Source: Jaenimonas drosophilae
Taxonomy: Eukaryota > Euglenozoa > Kinetoplastea > Trypanosomatida > Trypanosomatidae
Length of the DNA stretch: 50,659 bases
Direction: 5' to 3'
Assembly (NCBI GenBank): GCA_030849065.1
Contig: JASAON010001544.1
Span: 1 to 50,659, forward strand
Below, one piece after another: positions 19,981-29,895 of the stretch. Every line of letters starts with the position of its first letter. Within the stretch, counting starts at the first letter, position 1. The translations under genes were made by a program, and so were the position numbers. A model generated the notes under the pieces. The model was not told the DNA's origin, made no database searches, and saw only the letters and a program-made list of their open reading frames with translations.

Positions 19981-21137
19981 ATGAAGCAAATCATGCAGGG
20001 AAAAGAGGGGAAGACGGTGAGTCCCTTACTGGGTAAGAAGGGCTGCGTAGGCACCACACAGCGGGTAAAATAATAGGTAAGAGGGCTGTGTGGATAGTCA
20101 AGGCAACTAAATGTCAGGCTTGATGTAAGCTACACATCATGGAGAGTGACGGGAAACAGTGAAATGGTAGAGGATCTTCACAGAGCACCTAACCAGCAGT
20201 AGCATTATGGCAGATACAAGTAAACCGCAGGTACACTCATTAATCACGGGCAAAGCCCAATCAACCACCTCATGAAACATCGCAGCCAACATAGCCAACT
20301 GCATTGCATGCTCCGAGACCGCCAAGAGTTAGATGCACGGCTCCGCAAGAAAAGGGCAGGCGTCAAGGCACAGAATACATAAACTATATAAATATGGAAA
20401 TAGAAGAACCCAACCACAAGAAGAAGAAACACCATCACGTGATCAACTAACAAGTAAAAACACAAAAGGAACTTAGTAGATTTTTTGGTGGTTCGTCTTG
20501 CGTTAGAAGCACTCTCACTCAAGATGGGGTCATGAAATGCCGAGAGAGCTCGTGGGCATACAGAAGACGTAACTCATAAAACTTCTCGCGGCATCGTCCA
20601 TATCCATAGGAGTGAGGGGAGAGAGAGAGGGGGGGAGGTGCATGAATGCTCCCATCTTCACGCACAGAAAAAGAGGGGAAGTCAGCAGGTGATTTATCGT
20701 GCGGAAAAGAAAGGTAACAAAAACAAAAGACGTGGTCAAGTGGAAACGCAATCAAACAAAAAGTGAGGGGCTGTGCAACGCCATCCTCAAGCAGCAACGC
20801 GTGCATAGCCCAATGCCCTTCAATGGACCAAACACAACGGAGCGGAAGCAAACCAAGTTGCGAGGTACTTCATGGAGATGGGAAGTGCAGAAACAGGGCA
20901 GGGAATGAACACAAGAAACAGGGAAAAAACAATAGGTCAAGAGATTCTGCAGTACATGTATTCGCTCCACAACCAAGCAAAACTCACGCAGAGAGAAACA
21001 AAAAAGTGGTAGCAACGGTGAACATCACCCAACATGGCCTACACGGCACTCTCACCAGCGGAAGGCAAAAAGAAACATGAAGGATGATGCACGGGGCATA
21101 AACAAGCACATCAAAGCTGCAACAACAAAAAAAGGAT
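19981..21137. other. Spacer inside duplication unit 2
   Basis: No gene. Homologous blocks to 16181-17280 include the segment around GAGGGCTGTGTG at about 20080 and a stretch beginning GAGGTACTTCATGGAG near 20860. This shows the duplication covered non-coding DNA. Confidence 0.75.
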
Positions 21138-21950
21138 CTAAAGATACATCGGTGGAGGTCGAACGTTGAGCCACCAGTCCTCCTCCTCCTCCATCGATGG
21201 TGGTGGGCACCAACTCACCGGGCCCAACATCGGAACCCGTGGCATTGCAGCGCGCGGACCAAGCGCCACCAACGGCCCCATTTTGGGGGAAGAGATACCA
21301 ACTAAGACGTTGGAGGAATCTGACTCCAAGTCACGGAGCACCTCACAGTAATCCAGTACCACCACCGACGAGCGTGAACGCACCGATGAGCCCTTGGCCA
21401 GCATGCACACCGAGCCCAACCGGCCGCTGCGTGTGATCGGACGCGGTGGGACACTCACCTCTACAACCTGGCGCGAAGGGGGAGGAGTGCGCTCCTCCTC
21501 CTCCATTTCCAATAGCATGAGCAATGGCTTCGGGGGAGGCGTAGCCATTAGCACAGGCTGCACAATCACAAGCTTCAGAAGAATGCGGCTAAACTGGGAA
21601 GGGTCACGGGTGAAAAGGTCATACCACTGCTCACGGGGCTCACCCGCCACAAGACCCTTCAGCAGCACGCGAGTGCTTCCTAGCACCAACGCTCTCTGCG
21701 CTGGACGGCAGCGATGTATCGCCACGTGAAGCACCTCTGCATTCCACTGAATGGCATCCAAGTCGAAGCTGCACGCCTCACACCAGTTGGGTGCCTCACA
21801 GCTGGGAACAGGCATCGTTTTCCGAATACAATCAGCACACGTCATCTTCACCTGGAGAGTTGTTTCAGGCGCACGTCCTCGCGAAGTGTTTGCAGCGGCA
21901 GGGTCCTTCAGGTCGGTACACTGTTGAACCGTGACGTGAAGGACTACCAT
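21138..21950 (-). CDS. C2-like protein, type B copy 2, 270 aa
   Basis: The start is set at the ATG at 21950 (MVVLHVTVQQC) because copy 1 starts at exactly this point. An in-frame ATG at 22178 would add 76 residues of spacer-like, Ser/Thr/His-rich sequence with no counterpart. C2-like fold at about 1-135, with TTLQVKMTCADC, CEAPNWCEACSFDL, VLHVAIHRC and a closing ILLKLVIVQP. The linker contains a Leu/Met/Glu patch (LLMLLEMEEEE) and the SSVRSRSSVVVLD block. The tail ends PRVPMLGPVSWCPP then EEEEDWWLNVRP, as in copy 1. It is transcribed first in its unit. Same uncertainty about ligand as copy 1. Confidence 0.82.
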   Translation of the reverse strand: MVVLHVTVQQCTDLKDPAAANTSRGRAPETTLQVKMTCADCIRKTMPVPSCEAPNWCEACSFDLDAIQWNAEVLHVAIHRCRPAQRALVLGSTRVLLKGLVAGEPREQWYDLFTRDPSQFSRILLKLVIVQPVLMATPPPKPLLMLLEMEEEERTPPPSRQVVEVSVPPRPITRSGRLGSVCMLAKGSSVRSRSSVVVLDYCEVLRDLESDSSNVLVGISSPKMGPLVALGPRAAMPRVPMLGPVSWCPPPSMEEEEDWWLNVRPPPMYL

Positions 21951-22943
21951 GTGTAAGTGACGTGCGTAAGATGGTGCGTGTGTGCGTGTGTGTGGAGCGG
22001 ACTCTTTGCGTCGAAGAGGGAGATGAGTACGTGAAACGCGTCTGTTCGAGAAGAGACGACGAGAAGTGGTGAGAAGGAGCACCGAAACCTGTTGTGTATA
22101 GATTGGGAACAGAGAAGAAGGGAGAAGAGAGGCAAGAATAGAGCGGAGAATCATGTGTGAAATAGTCTGTATGCTCATTAACGCAGATGAGGTCAGTCAA
22201 GCAAAATATAGTTGTGTTTGTGTGTGTGTGTGGAAGAGGTGGAGAGAAGAATTGGTGCACTATTCGCATCTCTCAGCTCAAGGGAAGAAATAATCACAAT
22301 GAATGAAACACACACTTCACCTCAAAACAACATCGGCCGGACATCCCTTTAGCTGGGGGGATAGACGGCCCTGCAGCAGAAGGAACGTTCCCCCGACGCC
22401 TGCATCCATCCACGCCACATCATCCGTTCAGAATCATGTTTTGGTGAAGAGCAAACTTCGGGTTTCATTGGGGGAGCGAAGGGAAAAAGCGTGGTTGGTA
22501 AGAGAAAAAAAAGGACGAGATGGAACACGAACATGCGCAGCAAAAAGTGTGAGATGGGGAGAGGGGGGAACCGGAGGAACAAGCGTGGGCCACATCACCC
22601 CTGTCACGAACAACGCTGGGATAGATTGAACATCACAGCAGAAAAAGAAACAGAAGAAACAGAAATGTCGGCGAGTGGAGGGGGAAAGAAATCAGAAATC
22701 TACAAAAAGAAGAGCATCCAAAAGTGAAGATTAGGGCTCTCCCTTGAATGAGTAGAAGCGGTGGACTCCTACCGCATCCGTACATGGAGATGATTGAGAG
22801 CACATCCCAGAAGTCCCTGTGATGAACCCGGCTCTGCGTGCTTCTGACCCTCCTGAAGAATGGAGCACACATAACAGAACTAGAGCTGAGCCGTTTTAGC
22901 AGTTTGATGGTCAGCCAACCAGGAAGAGGGGTATGCCATCCCA
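21951..22943. other. Intergenic spacer
   Basis: No supported gene. A TG repeat lies at 22213-22231 and A/G-rich runs at 22500-22520 and 22635-22725. Weak similarity to 18076-18160 just upstream of the other type B gene is possible but not convincing by eye. Confidence 0.6.
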
Positions 22944-24005
22944 TCAACTCTCGCGGAAGGAGTAGTTGCTCATGCGTGGTGTCATGAGACTATCGGCATT
23001 TGCATTGCTTCTGATGCTGTACCGGTGAATACCACCACTGCCAAATTCATTATCATCGGCTTCGTCACTCACTCCACGCATCCAGTTTCGGCGGGAAGAC
23101 ACGCTGCCGCCGCTGACGCTGTTTGGTGAGGTGAGGCGGCTCGCGTGGGACGAAGTTTGTCGGGCACCACTGCCACGCGGTGGCATACCGAGCGTGGGAG
23201 ATGGGGTAGCCAGGCTGATGGGTGCATCGTTGGAGGTGACCGAAGACAGACGCCGCTGCCGATCACGCATCGCTCCACCTAAATCATTTACATCAAAAAC
23301 CTTCACCTCACTCATCGTTGTTGTCATGGTCGCACCACCGCTACCATCGCCCGAAATCTTGTTTCGCGTGGGTGCGGGGGCGGTTGGCCGTGGTTGGTCG
23401 GCAGCGGGTGGCGGCTCAACCACCACCACACGAACAGGATTTGTATTAATGGGAAGTCCGTCCATGGGTGGGATGTTGGAGGAGGAGGTGCGTGTGGCAC
23501 TTTGATCACCACTTAGATCATCCCCAGTTGTTGGCGCAAGTTGCGGATCCTTGGTGATGTCGTTGGTCACCTTCCAGCAATCTTCTGGATTCGGTGCAAT
23601 TCCAAAGTCAACGGCAAGCAAACGTAGATGAATTTCAGGGTTTTCTACATCATCACACGGACTAATCTCACGTAGTTGGTAGCGCTGGTCACGCACCACA
23701 CCATTTACTAGCAGGGACAGTCGAATACGGCATTCACCCATGTGAGCCTCCTTGCGCAGCATACTATCATCCTTCACCACAACATGCAGCTCGTCCTTCT
23801 GTAGATTAAGTTGGTTGAGATTCAGTTCAATGCGGAAGGTTTCGTTCCAGGTGGGGTTGTGAACCTCCGATGACACCGACGTCTTGATCTTCTTGTCCTT
23901 GGGTATTCCTTTACACAGGAGCTCTACATAGGGTGCCGGCTTACCAAAGACATGCGTGTCTTGCAGCCGCACACAGCCACCAACGGTTACTTGAAGCGAG
24001 GGCAT
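22944..24005 (-). CDS. C2-domain protein, 353 aa, LAVDFG type
   Basis: The start is the ATG at 24005 (MPSLQVTVGGC); the frame upstream begins only at GTG. C2 domain at about 1-135: LQVTVGGCVRLQD, KPAPYVELLCKG, NPTWNETFRIELN, VVVKDDSMLRKEAHMG and a closing IHLRLLAVDFG. The NPTWNETF and PYVEL motifs are textbook C2; the acidic residues of the first loop are reduced. The remaining 220 residues are disordered Ser/Pro/Asn-rich with Arg-Arg-x-Ser sites and a short C-terminal motif RMSNYSFRES. No signal peptide or membrane helix. It shares the LAVDFG closing signature with the proteins ending at 9241, 34864 and 36092. Membrane or phospholipid binding is inferred from the family. Confidence 0.87.
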   Translation of the reverse strand: MPSLQVTVGGCVRLQDTHVFGKPAPYVELLCKGIPKDKKIKTSVSSEVHNPTWNETFRIELNLNQLNLQKDELHVVVKDDSMLRKEAHMGECRIRLSLLVNGVVRDQRYQLREISPCDDVENPEIHLRLLAVDFGIAPNPEDCWKVTNDITKDPQLAPTTGDDLSGDQSATRTSSSNIPPMDGLPINTNPVRVVVVEPPPAADQPRPTAPAPTRNKISGDGSGGATMTTTMSEVKVFDVNDLGGAMRDRQRRLSSVTSNDAPISLATPSPTLGMPPRGSGARQTSSHASRLTSPNSVSGGSVSSRRNWMRGVSDEADDNEFGSGGIHRYSIRSNANADSLMTPRMSNYSFRES

Positions 24006-24683
24006 TTGGTACGTCGATTTCACGATCGTAAGCTAATGAAGATTGTTGCGCGCGTGTGTGTGTAAGTGTCACTAGAGAAATCAGCAATGGTTTGTGTGTG
24101 TGTGTGTGTGTGTGTGTACGTGTGCCGCAACTGAGTTTGCTGTGCCACACAGTGAGAAATGAGTGAGAGAGAGAGAGAGCAGTGGTGGAGCAACATTCAT
24201 CACAAACCATCACAACAGCAAAAATTGGATTGTTGCACTGAAACACCGCCGTATCAAGAGAAGGTCTTCGCTATGGATGGAGCACGTATGAAGCTCATGA
24301 CCCAACAGCAGGGGTAGAGGGTTTGTGAAGGATTTAGTATCTACAAGCTCATCGCCATCATTTCATTTCATAAACGGTTGGCATGTGTATTGAGATGATG
24401 CACGCGATGACATTCCAACAGGACAGCGTACAGCTGATCTAGATCACGCACCTTGCATCGAGCACGGAGACGTACCCCTTCAAAAACAGGCGGAGAAGAA
24501 CTCCATTAAGGAGGAACACATAACCTGAGGATGAAAAACTAAAGAATAGCCAGCAGAACCAGTAGTAGTGGAGCCCCACAACACACGTGCAAGTCAACGA
24601 ACATAGTTAGACAGGTTTCAAGCACAGTACCACAACAACATCAACCTCGAGTGTGTTTCTCTCTTGGGGCCCGGGCCAGAGAC
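24006..24683. other. Intergenic spacer with TG and AG repeats
   Basis: No gene. A TG dinucleotide repeat of about 25 bp sits at 24093-24117 and a short AG repeat at 24166-24179. The transcript reads these as CA then CT runs just upstream of the gene starting at 24005, so the CT part may serve in splice-site choice. Confidence 0.65.
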
Positions 24684-25757
24684 TTACTGGAACTCCTTCA
24701 CGATGCTGCGCCAGCGTGTCAGCGTATTGACGAAGTGGGGCATGACGCTAACCAACGCCCCACTATCGCAGTGGCCCATGAACAGTGAGGTGGTGAGAAC
24801 AACAATGCCCTCGCGCAGGGAGATGGAGAGGCTCCCGCCACACACCTCACGGCCGAGCAGTGAGCCCTCCAACAACACCTCATACAACTTCATGCGAACT
24901 TCGGGAGAGTCAGGGAGGTGGTTGACCAGTGTGGAGTACATGTAGAGGCGCTCCGTCTCTGGGTCAAAAGAGACGAGAATAGTGTAGTCCTTGTCTGTGC
25001 CAATAATGCAGGTGAGATTCACGTCCAGCTGCAGGGGCACGCCCATCTTGCGGCCCAGAGCTTCTAAGTTTTCCTTGGCATTCTTGAGCGGGTTAGGCTC
25101 TACCATAGAGTAGGATGAGCTTAGGGGGGCTGGGTTGGTGGTGACCGGCTGGATTTCCGCCGCAGCCATGCGCAGGTGGTGCATCTCATTCTGCTGCTGC
25201 CGCATTTGGGCCTCCAGGCGCTGCACTTGTGCCTGTGACTCATCCAGCTCCTGCCGCAGGTGTGCGTTCTCCGCCACCACCTCACCACCTTGGCTCGCAG
25301 ACATAGTAGATTGAGAGATGGTGGTGGTGGTAAGCTGTGGTGCGGTGTGTGCCTCCACAACCGCTGCCGCCCCGTGAGGAGGCGTGGCGTCTTCCGCCGC
25401 TGCCACAATGTGCGCCACCTCCGTCACTGGGGCGTGTGGCGTGGCCTCTCGCGTCATCATCACTGCCGTCGCTGACTTGGCGTGGGCTGACGGGGTTGGC
25501 GCGCGACTGGCATCACGCAATTGAAGCGTTGCGTCACGTGTGAGGCCAAAGTCCTCTCCAACCATGTCATCCTGCAGCACCTCTCCACAGTAGGTGAGCA
25601 GCTGGCCATGAGGTACGCCGTAGGACTGGAGGTACCGGTGAATCTTCGCCACGCTGATCTTGCCGAGGTCACCCTTCATCACCATTTTGAATTTGCGCCC
25701 GTCGGTGCTCTCCACGAAGAAGAACTGCTTGTCCTCCATCGTCTGCAGCAGGGGCAT
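24684..25757 (-). CDS. Ubiquitin-like / coiled-coil / CesT (Tir chaperone)-like protein, 357 aa
   Basis: The start is the first ATG (25757); an ATG six codons later is also possible. Residues 7-77 resemble a ubiquitin-like beta-grasp: a strand after KQFFFVES, a helix after KISVAKIHRYL, GQLLTYCGEVLQDD in the place of the Ub loop, and a closing TLQLRD. An Ala/Thr-rich linker and a Gln/Leu coiled coil follow (about 160-200, ENAHLRQELDESQAQVQRLE). Residues about 228-357 read like the type III secretion chaperone fold (CesT/Tir family): an NLEALGRKMGVPLQLD helix-strand, paired strands, LLEGSLLG, a GGSLSISLREG strand and a final amphipathic helix ending RWRSIVKEF. Such domains are annotated in some trypanosomatid proteins. 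The role is unknown; dimerisation and a chaperone-like action are inferred. Confidence 0.85.
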   Translation of the reverse strand: MPLLQTMEDKQFFFVESTDGRKFKMVMKGDLGKISVAKIHRYLQSYGVPHGQLLTYCGEVLQDDMVGEDFGLTRDATLQLRDASRAPTPSAHAKSATAVMMTREATPHAPVTEVAHIVAAAEDATPPHGAAAVVEAHTAPQLTTTTISQSTMSASQGGEVVAENAHLRQELDESQAQVQRLEAQMRQQQNEMHHLRMAAAEIQPVTTNPAPLSSSYSMVEPNPLKNAKENLEALGRKMGVPLQLDVNLTCIIGTDKDYTILVSFDPETERLYMYSTLVNHLPDSPEVRMKLYEVLLEGSLLGREVCGGSLSISLREGIVVLTTSLFMGHCDSGALVSVMPHFVNTLTRWRSIVKEFQ

Positions 25758-25823
25758 CAACGGATGATGAGTGGAAGTAAGTGAATGACGGTGTTGGTAT
25801 CACTGCCGTGTGTTTGAGTGCAC

Positions 25824-25851
25824 CTTATTCAAAAAAAAGGACAAAACAACC
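25824..25851 (-). promoter_or_regulatory. Candidate trans-splice acceptor for the gene starting at 25757
   Basis: The transcribed strand has a T-rich tract (25829-25851) followed by ATAAG, with AG at 25824-25825, some 67 nt before the ATG. A second AG lies at 25803-25804. No ATG intervenes. Confidence 0.5.
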
Positions 25852-26008
25852 AAAGAACGATGATATACAACAATGTGGCAAAGGGGCCCAAGAACATCCA
25901 TAATTGGAGAAGTGGTGTCACCAAGTTGTTGTGTGAATGCCAGCGTTCGCGAGCAGAAGCATTGTGTATAGGAAGCACCAAGCACCTCTGGTTTTGGTAT
26001 CGATAGTC

Positions 26009-26623
26009 TCAAGAAGCGCCGCTGCTTTCCTCTTCCGGCTTGGGTGGTGAAGAGGGTGGCAGAGCCAAGGCGTTGCTCAGCACCAAGAAGGCTGCTGACG
26101 CACTTGACCAGGCGCTTTGCATCATTTGATTGATGCTGGTGTTGGTACCTGAGAACAATTCATTCGCCTCCATCGTGAAGCGTTCATCCTCTTCCGTCAA
26201 GACCAACTCCGCCGCCGCCAGCTCCTCCGAGTGCTTCTCTGGACGCCGCGACAGCTGCAGCACCTTTTGTTGTGCTTTGCCACGCTTCTTGCCCAGGACC
26301 TCCACACTCTCTGAGCGGTGCATCAAACTAGCCACAGTCAGTGACTGTGCAGCGTACTGCTGCTCCAGCTCAAGCCACTTGGGGTTCTCTCGCACCGCAC
26401 GAAGATGCTGCTGCATATCCAGTGAGGCCTCCTGGCTCTCCGTGCTGGAGGCGTGGTGCGCGCAGCTGCTGCGGAACGCAAAAGACACAGATTCCAGTGC
26501 GCGCACAACCTCTTGGCAGGCCGTGAGGGCCTTCTGCGTGGCCTTCTCCAAGGAGCCCAGTGACTTGCTCAAACGTTGAACATCGCAGTAGCGCTGCTCA
26601 AACACAACGTGTGCAAAGTCCAT
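26009..26623 (-). CDS. Small BAR-like helical protein, 204 aa
   Basis: Starts at the ATG at 26623. Almost wholly helical up to about residue 185, with heptad-like spacing. The layout matches a minimal BAR domain: an N-terminal helix (MDFAHVVFEQRYCDVQRL), a second helix with the charged stretch VEVLGKKRGKAQQKVLQLSRR, and a third helix TEEDERFTMEANELF continuing to a hydrophobic AAFLVLSNALAL end. BAR domains are dimers that bind and bend membranes. No SH3 or PH module follows; the tail is a short Pro/Ser/Glu sequence. It is only 385 nt from the next gene in transcription order (the CesT-like protein). A second, larger BAR protein lies at 33311-34372. BAR is a by-eye assignment from helix pattern and length. 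Confidence 0.75.
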   Translation of the reverse strand: MDFAHVVFEQRYCDVQRLSKSLGSLEKATQKALTACQEVVRALESVSFAFRSSCAHHASSTESQEASLDMQQHLRAVRENPKWLELEQQYAAQSLTVASLMHRSESVEVLGKKRGKAQQKVLQLSRRPEKHSEELAAAELVLTEEDERFTMEANELFSGTNTSINQMMQSAWSSASAAFLVLSNALALPPSSPPKPEEESSGAS

Positions 26624-28188
26624 GGGGAATATGTTGGAAGATGGGGTAGGAAGCTGGGGGGAGACGTTGAATACACGCTACACAACAGCAACAGAATGAA
26701 GGAGTGAAGAAGGTGGTGACACGAAGGATGATGTGGGTGACAGTATATTCCAGCACAGGGTGACACCTTGCTCTTTACGCTGTAATTGGTCGTCGAACAC
26801 GAAGGATACAATGAATCCGTGCACCGGATCCCACTCGAGGGGGAGTGGCACATCATGACACTTTCACCACTCTTGTACACTTCATCATGCCCAACATCAC
26901 AGCGGTCAGCCATTACTACAAGGAACCACTAAAGATCCTCTCATCTCATCACGCAACTTACCCCAACTTCTGTTTCCTGCAGTGTATGCGAATACATATA
27001 TGTGTGTGTGTGTGCTGACGCTTGTTGTAGTAGTTGTTCCGTTACTGCATGCGGTGTGGATGCTGAATTGTATACAAGAGCAAAAGAGGAGAAAAAAGAG
27101 CCGTCGGTAGCACAACGACCGAAAGATATGCAGATAAGATATCATGAGTCAAGATGATATGTTCAGGAGGAATTCGCGAATTATACATTCCACACTTGAC
27201 AATGATAGTTGGAGTGGTGTAGATCACTGCAACCACCACACACATAAAAGTAAGGATGCAAACACCAGGTACTCCACACACACACACACAATTCCCTTTT
27301 CTTTTGGTTTAAAAAGTATAAATCGTGAAGCAAGACACAGTCGCGAACATGATGGAGATGGAGATGCTGGAGCACGCTGATTACAACGGCATCCACATCA
27401 ATCTTCAGAGAGAAGAAGGATGGGGGGGAGAGAGGATGCGGGGGGTGGCAGCCCAGCCACGGCACAATATAAAGTTGCCGCCACGAGCCACGTGCATAGC
27501 CCACGGGGGAGCGGATGAGGTGGGGTCGATCGCACCCACTCGCTCACACAAGCTTCGTGGGTTGTCATCGGTGAAAACAAAACAAAAAAAAGGATGAATA
27601 GGGAAAACGGCAATGACGGGCAGCGGCTGGAGGGAAGGAGCACATCTCCACACAGCGAGCATCGATGGTGCTCGTGTTCGTCACACGTCGCACATCAACA
27701 CAACTGCAGTAGATGCAGGAGAGGTGTCTGTGTAGGCCTCCACACCGTGCAGAATTGGTAGCACCAATGAAATCAAGCACAAAAAAGTAGGAACGTATCA
27801 CAAAAGCAGTTGCAGCCATGCCCAGCGGCAACAACAGCAACAATCGCGGAGCGACGTGAACAATGAAACAAAACAAAAATACAGGAGAATCTGATACACT
27901 TCATCGCCACCCAACGATGATCAGCCACCCGCTTCAACCTTTGCGTGAAACAGAGAAGAGAATCCATCACATCGGATCACACCTTGCCACACAAGAACCG
28001 CGGGGCCACAAATTTGCTGGACATAAATCATAAAAGAAGGAGCAAGGAGTGGAAGTGAAGAGCCGTATGCGCTCCTCACGCTACCAGAGACACCTTTGTG
28101 CATGTGTGTGCGCCAACAAGCCACTGGCGCAGAAACGTGGCGAGTCTGTCATGGCCAAACAGTACATCACATCAGTACATATACACCA
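26624..28188. other. Intergenic spacer, 1.6 kb
   Basis: No supported gene. A pyrimidine tract ending in CCCCCCAG in the transcript (AG at 26654-26655) lies about 30 nt before the ATG at 26623 and is a good acceptor. AC/TG repeats occur at 26999-27014 and 27277-27292. The middle contains only short, low-complexity frames. Confidence 0.6.
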
Positions 28189-29895
28189 TCAATGTGGTGG
28201 CATCTCGCTCTGGCGCCGAATGCGCAGTGGCATTGACTCATCAAAATCTAAGATTTGCGCCAGTGGTGCGTTCTGCTTCGTATGATGCGCGGGTGGTGTG
28301 GCGCGCTCCTCTGCACTGCAAATAGAAACAACGGAGCGGCGGCGTGAAGCTGCATGTGGCTCCCCACGCTCCGCGTGAAAGCGCGAGGTCGCAACCTCAC
28401 CATCGGCCGGCGCGCCCGACTGGCCATGTTTGGAGATCATGCTGGACGGCTGGGTGTTGGGCTCTTCATCCACGACGGGAAGGGTATCACCACGTGGGCG
28501 TATCTCACTCTTGAAGAAGGCACGCGTAGGGTGTATAGTCCCAGTCATGGTGCCACCCAACACCTGCATCTGTGGCGATTCGCAACGAAGGCCATCAAAG
28601 GCGGGTGGGGGCGGGGGTGGCACCGCAGCGCGAACGCTCTCCATGGTGCCATCCATCTCCCTCATAGGGGGTTGTCCTGTGCGCGAAGATGAAATCATGC
28701 TGCTCGCCTCCGGTGGGTGGTGGGCCGCGGCCGTTGAGCGGTGTGATGGGCGTACCTCGCTGGGGAAGTAGGCCCGGATGGGGGCAGCACTATCCATCGT
28801 CCCGAGCATCTGCATCTGTGCCGTGGTGGAGTCGCGCAACGACTGCAAGCTGGCGTCATAGTCTTGGTGGTGGTTGGCCATCACCTGCTCATGAGGGCTG
28901 ATGTAGGAGCCATCATTGGAGGTGATTATCATCTCCTCCAGTGGTCGCAGCCGAGACATGTTCGTGGTGGCGGGAACCCCCGATGGTGGTGAGAGAAGAT
29001 CCCGGCCCTGTGCATTGTGAGGTGAGCGCAGCTCCGCCTCCGGAGGTGGAGCCGAGGCGGGGTAGCTGCTGCCAGCGGCGGCGGTGTCGTTGGGAATGGC
29101 GGGGAGAGCTCGCGCAGAACGCCGGGAGGCGTCTGGGGTGCGGCCCACCAAATCAACGCCATCGTGTGGGTAAACGGAGGCCGGAACGGGGCCATCGGCA
29201 GGTACATCGATCATCTGCCGCGGTTGTGGCGATTGCATCGATGCCCCACCCTCGCGATGCAGCAGAACCGAGGCCTGCACATCGTGCCCAACCGTGAGTG
29301 AATTCTCCCTGGCGGGTGTGGCTGCCGGCACACGTGCGAGCGGGGCGAGGGCGGCCTGCGAGCGTGGCGAGGGCGGGGGCGGAAGGCCTGGTGACGAGGC
29401 ACCACCCATGCCCATCGGTCGCAGAGGTGTGAAGGCATTGAAGGGGGCGGGAGAGGCTGGATTCTGACGTGTGGCACTGGTGGGGATGGGCGTTCCACAG
29501 GGAAGAGGCAGCCCACGTGCGGAGCTGCCCTTGGGTGAGGTGGGGCCAATTGGATAGAGCGGCTGGGGCCGGAAGGTATTGGCCTGCAGCACCGGAGGTT
29601 TGGTATTGATGGTGGTGGCGAAGCCCACAGGGGCTGGGCGTGCGGTGTCGTAGGTGCCGAGCATCTGCAGGTGCTGAGACATGTAGCAGGGGCCGCTCAT
29701 GGAGAGGGAATTCTCCAGGTTTTGCGAACGGGGTGAGGGGGCGGGGGCGTGAGCATCCGGTGGTGGTGGTGCCTGCGCGGGTTGACCTCCACGACGGCGC
29801 TCACTGGGGAAGTAGGCCCGCGTGGGGGTGATGGTGCTGTTGCCGCCACCATCGAGAATCTGCTGCGATGGGGCGTGATGACGGGGTCCTTCCAT
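28189..29895 (-). CDS. Pro/Ser-rich repeat protein with FPSE modules, 568 aa
   Basis: The start is chosen at the ATG at 29895 because a clear pyrimidine tract plus CACAG lies 37 nt before it; an in-frame ATG at 30021 would be upstream of that acceptor. No known domain, signal peptide or membrane segment; mostly disordered. A recurring module is seen: Q-x-L-G, 7-10 residues, then P-x-R-A-[YF]-F-x-S-E-x-R, near residues 11-33, 77-100 (degenerate), 360-383 and 452-477, with a shortened version at the C-terminus. Copies three and four are each followed by SSMIS, and one is preceded by a GSYISP element. The last 42 residues (Arg-rich RRRSVVSI, TPPAH, then a final RRQSEMPPH) match the end of the protein upstream at 30496-32973. 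Scaffold role inferred. Confidence 0.82.
   Translation of the reverse strand: MEGPRHHAPSQQILDGGGNSTITPTRAYFPSERRRGGQPAQAPPPPDAHAPAPSPRSQNLENSLSMSGPCYMSQHLQMLGTYDTARPAPVGFATTINTKPPVLQANTFRPQPLYPIGPTSPKGSSARGLPLPCGTPIPTSATRQNPASPAPFNAFTPLRPMGMGGASSPGLPPPPSPRSQAALAPLARVPAATPARENSLTVGHDVQASVLLHREGGASMQSPQPRQMIDVPADGPVPASVYPHDGVDLVGRTPDASRRSARALPAIPNDTAAAGSSYPASAPPPEAELRSPHNAQGRDLLSPPSGVPATTNMSRLRPLEEMIITSNDGSYISPHEQVMANHHQDYDASLQSLRDSTTAQMQMLGTMDSAAPIRAYFPSEVRPSHRSTAAAHHPPEASSMISSSRTGQPPMREMDGTMESVRAAVPPPPPPAFDGLRCESPQMQVLGGTMTGTIHPTRAFFKSEIRPRGDTLPVVDEEPNTQPSSMISKHGQSGAPADGEVATSRFHAERGEPHAASRRRSVVSICSAEERATPPAHHTKQNAPLAQILDFDESMPLRIRRQSEMPPH

Larger units (their letters stand above)
19234..21950 (-). 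repeat. Tandem duplication unit 2 (type B + spacer + type A C2 genes)
   Basis: Second copy of the two-gene unit at 15479-18075, head to tail in the same orientation, including recognisably homologous non-coding spacer. Confidence 0.85.

Noticed and set aside
21951..22178. Possible 76-residue N-terminal extension of type B copy 2 from the ATG at 22178
   Set aside because: The paralogue at 18075 has no such extension, and the sequence is spacer-like Ser/Thr/His.
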